From NCBI RefSeq assembly GCF_040939785.1, contig NZ_CP162553.1, positions 6,219,001 through 6,283,000 of the forward strand: a DNA stretch of 64,000 nucleotides, in the 5' to 3' direction. The stretch comes from Bradyrhizobium lupini. Its GTDB lineage: Bacteria > Pseudomonadota > Alphaproteobacteria > Rhizobiales > Xanthobacteraceae. The position numbers were made by a program, and so were the translations under genes. Shown here piece by piece: positions 62,202 to 64,000 of this stretch (the stretch's first letter is position 1; each line of letters starts with the position of its first letter). The notes under the pieces are model-generated. The model was not told where the DNA came from and did no database searches. It worked only from the letters and a program-made list of their open reading frames with translations.

Positions 62202-63738
62202 CTAAAGTGCCGCCGGGGAGGTGCCCTTTCGACTGAAATAGCTCCGTCCCAGTGCGCCAATCATCGCGCGTTGCTTCGCACTCAAGACCATAAAATACTG
62301 AGCAACCCATGTGGCAGCGCAAAATGCAACCATAAGCCCTGTGAGGGTGAGCATGTCTTGGTTAGGCACGACCAAAAGGATGGCAGCGAGGGAAAGTCCG
62401 CCGACGATGAGTATGGACCAATGGGCGACGATCGCCAGCCAGAAGGCCTTCGAATCTATCTCAAGTTCTCTGACAAAGATCATAAGTTGCCAGGGCACAA
62501 TCGCAGCGGTTCCAATGGTCTGACCGAGAATGAACGCCCGCTCTGCGAGGAGATGGACCGTCGCGAGTGTTACCACCGCCCAAATCACCAGATGAATCAT
62601 CATCAACATGTTCAATTGACGCTGAACCTTGGTCCGCGTCATGAACAGAGTATTGCCGAAAATGATGTACTGGAACGACATCGTGACCACGAACATAATG
62701 CCCATCCAGTAGGCGTAAGGAACGATCTGTGGTCCGATCCACAGCTGCATGATGGCGGGCGATATCACCGCCGCAGCGACAAAGGGGGGCACGGTCACGA
62801 TGGGCAGCATCATGATTCCGGCTTCACCAAATTTGTTGAACTGCCCGTGGTTGTTACGCTGATCGAGCCGGCTTACGACCGGCAGCATTGCCGAGATTAG
62901 TAAACTCGCGACGACTTTTGCCAGCCGCGGTATTCTGACCAAGGTGTCGTAGATGCCAACGCTCTGCGGCCCGAGATATACACCGATCAGGAATGGCTGG
63001 ATCGGAGCTATGATTCCGCCGATCAACTTACCCTGCATTACCAATATACAACGCGTCATGAGTTCCCGGTTGGCTTCCCTTCCAGGCGGTGACAACTTGA
63101 TTCGCGTGCGTCCGAGAGCAGCGATCGCGGCGATGAGAAGGATCACTGCGCGCAGCAGAGCACTCCCAAGGAAACAGTACGTCACCACTTCGTAGGGTTG
63201 GTCAGATTTCGCCGCGTAAATGGTAGCGCCTACGTAGAGCGAGGTTGTCAAAAATTCGCAAAGTCGCAACAACCCGTAACGTTCGAAGCCCTTGACGATG
63301 CCTTCCCAGACGAGGGCCGGAAAGAGCAAGATGTTGCTCGCGGCCGTCGCTAGCAACATGTTAGTAAAACTTGCGGTGTGGGCCGACCTCGACCTTGAAC
63401 TGGGCGACGATCAGGGGGGCTGCCAACCACATCGCGAGGCTAACGACGATTGCGAGAAGAATGGAGACCGCTGCTAACAAAAGAATTTGGCTGCCGGCCA
63501 GACGCCAGTCCCGGTGCTCCCTGGCGCGTGCCACGACCTGCGTCGTTACCTCTGGCAGACCGAAATCGATGACGCCAATCAGGCCAGACGGCAAGAAAAG
63601 GCGGGTGAGAACGATCAGGCCGAACTCTGCAACGCCCCAGGTGCGAATAATAATCGGGATGACCACAATGCCGAGGATTGCGACAAGACCGAAGACGATC
63701 GCCGATACGAGCGTATTCTGGATGAGGCGCCTCAGCAT
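62202..63738 (-). pseudogene. Second polysaccharide flippase (Wzx-like), one frameshift
   Basis: Two frames make one protein of about 511 residues. The first (63738 to about 63372) gives the N-terminal spans (LVSAIVFGLVAILGIVVIP, RTWGVAEFGLIVL) and stops after GPHRKFY. The second (about 63370 to 62202) continues SFTNMLLATAASNILLFPALVWEG with the remaining spans. One extra base in the CAAG at 63370-63373 explains the break. About 12-14 hydrophobic segments in all, typical of the MOP flippase family. If real, the locus relies on the flippase at 44931; if an error, it has two intact flippases. Confidence 0.78.
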
Positions 63739-63751
63739 CGCATAGCTCGTC

Positions 63752-64000
63752 TCACCACGCGGTCAGGCCGCCGTCGACGGCGATGTTCTGTCCGGTGACA
63801 TAGGATGCCGCGTCGGACACCAGGAAAAGCATTGCGCCCACCATCTCGTCCGCGCGGGCCATCCGGCCGAGCGGAATGCGGGCCCCGTAGCGTGCCTTGA
63901 AAGTCTCGTTTTGCCCGCTCTCCACGCCGCCCGGGGTGAGCGTGTTGACGCGAACGCCTTTCGCCGCCCAATAGGTCGCCAGATGCTTGGTCAGTCCGAT
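63752..64000 (-). CDS. Short-chain dehydrogenase/reductase, C-terminal part
   Basis: The last 82 codons of an SDR whose 5' part lies beyond the window. Visible features are the substrate-loop region [20 protein letters not shown] and the standard C-terminus [15 protein letters not shown]. The catalytic Tyr-Lys lies outside or just at the edge. It ends 13 bases before the flippase start and is therefore upstream in the same minus-strand operon. In such loci SDRs of this type take part in making rare sugars, but the substrate is unknown. Confidence 0.85.
   Translation of the reverse strand: MGLTKHLATYWAAKGVRVNTLTPGGVESGQNETFKARYGARIPLGRMARADEMVGAMLFLVSDAASYVTGQNIAVDGGLTAW

Overview
The window reads as chromosomal DNA of a high-GC alphaproteobacterium, most likely Bradyrhizobium or a close relative in the Nitrobacteraceae. 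The reasons are the family content (TctC/Bug binding proteins, TRAP transporters, CaiB-type CoA transferases, FNR/FixK-type regulators, an Omp25-like barrel protein, a bradyrhizobial M10/RTX protease) and FixK/FNR boxes of the TTGAT-N4-ATCAA type. No organism name can be proved from the sequence alone. I see no rRNA, tRNA, CRISPR array or insertion sequence.

Layout. 1-4.6 kb: the end of a bifunctional acyl-CoA synthetase/GNAT acetyltransferase, then an Mla-type lipid transport operon (permease with STAS domain, ATPase, MCE protein fused to an auxiliary domain). 4.6-7.0 kb: a small cytochrome c, an FNR-type regulator with a cysteine cluster, a FixK-box-driven 44-residue membrane peptide and a second Crp/Fnr regulator. 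7.0-19.4 kb: catabolic and transport genes, namely a cyclase-family hydrolase, a DctPQM TRAP transporter with a short-chain dehydrogenase, a molybdenum hydroxylase pair with two binding proteins, a molybdopterin oxidoreductase and a crotonase. 19.4-28.3 kb: an accessory island with a plus-strand mobilization module (DUF3102-like protein, helix-turn-helix protein, 407-residue unknown, ParA/MobD-like ATPase, MobC-like protein, relaxase) facing a minus-strand AAA+ ATPase / GIY-YIG-DUF4357 / 57-residue gene set. 28.7-40.7 kb: glyoxylate-centred metabolism (GlcG-like protein, GlcDF-like FAD/Fe-S oxidase, serine-glyoxylate aminotransferase, crotonase), a TctCBA transporter, an outer-membrane protein and a CoA transferase. 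40.8-44.6 kb: a secreted M10 metalloprotease with four tandem C-terminal repeats, a small Cys-containing exported protein and a GspN-like remnant. 44.9-64.0 kb: a surface polysaccharide locus made of two convergent operons.

How the genes work together. The polysaccharide locus carries two flippases, a candidate polymerase, several glycosyltransferases, two hexapeptide acyltransferases, a WbpB/WbpD/WbpE-like trio for a diacetamido-uronic acid, a UDP-xylose synthase, two surface-carbohydrate biosynthesis proteins and a phytanoyl-CoA-dioxygenase-like enzyme. The glyoxylate section pairs glycolate-type oxidation with transamination of glyoxylate. The FNR-type regulator, its boxes and the cytochrome point to oxygen-responsive control.

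Caveat. At least five long genes here are interrupted by single-base indels (MCE protein, ParA-like ATPase, FAD/Fe-S oxidase, a surface-carbohydrate protein, one flippase), several of them in homopolymer runs. Reads should be checked before any of these is called a true pseudogene. The best candidate for something undescribed is the AAA+/GIY-YIG/57-residue cluster beside the mobilization module.
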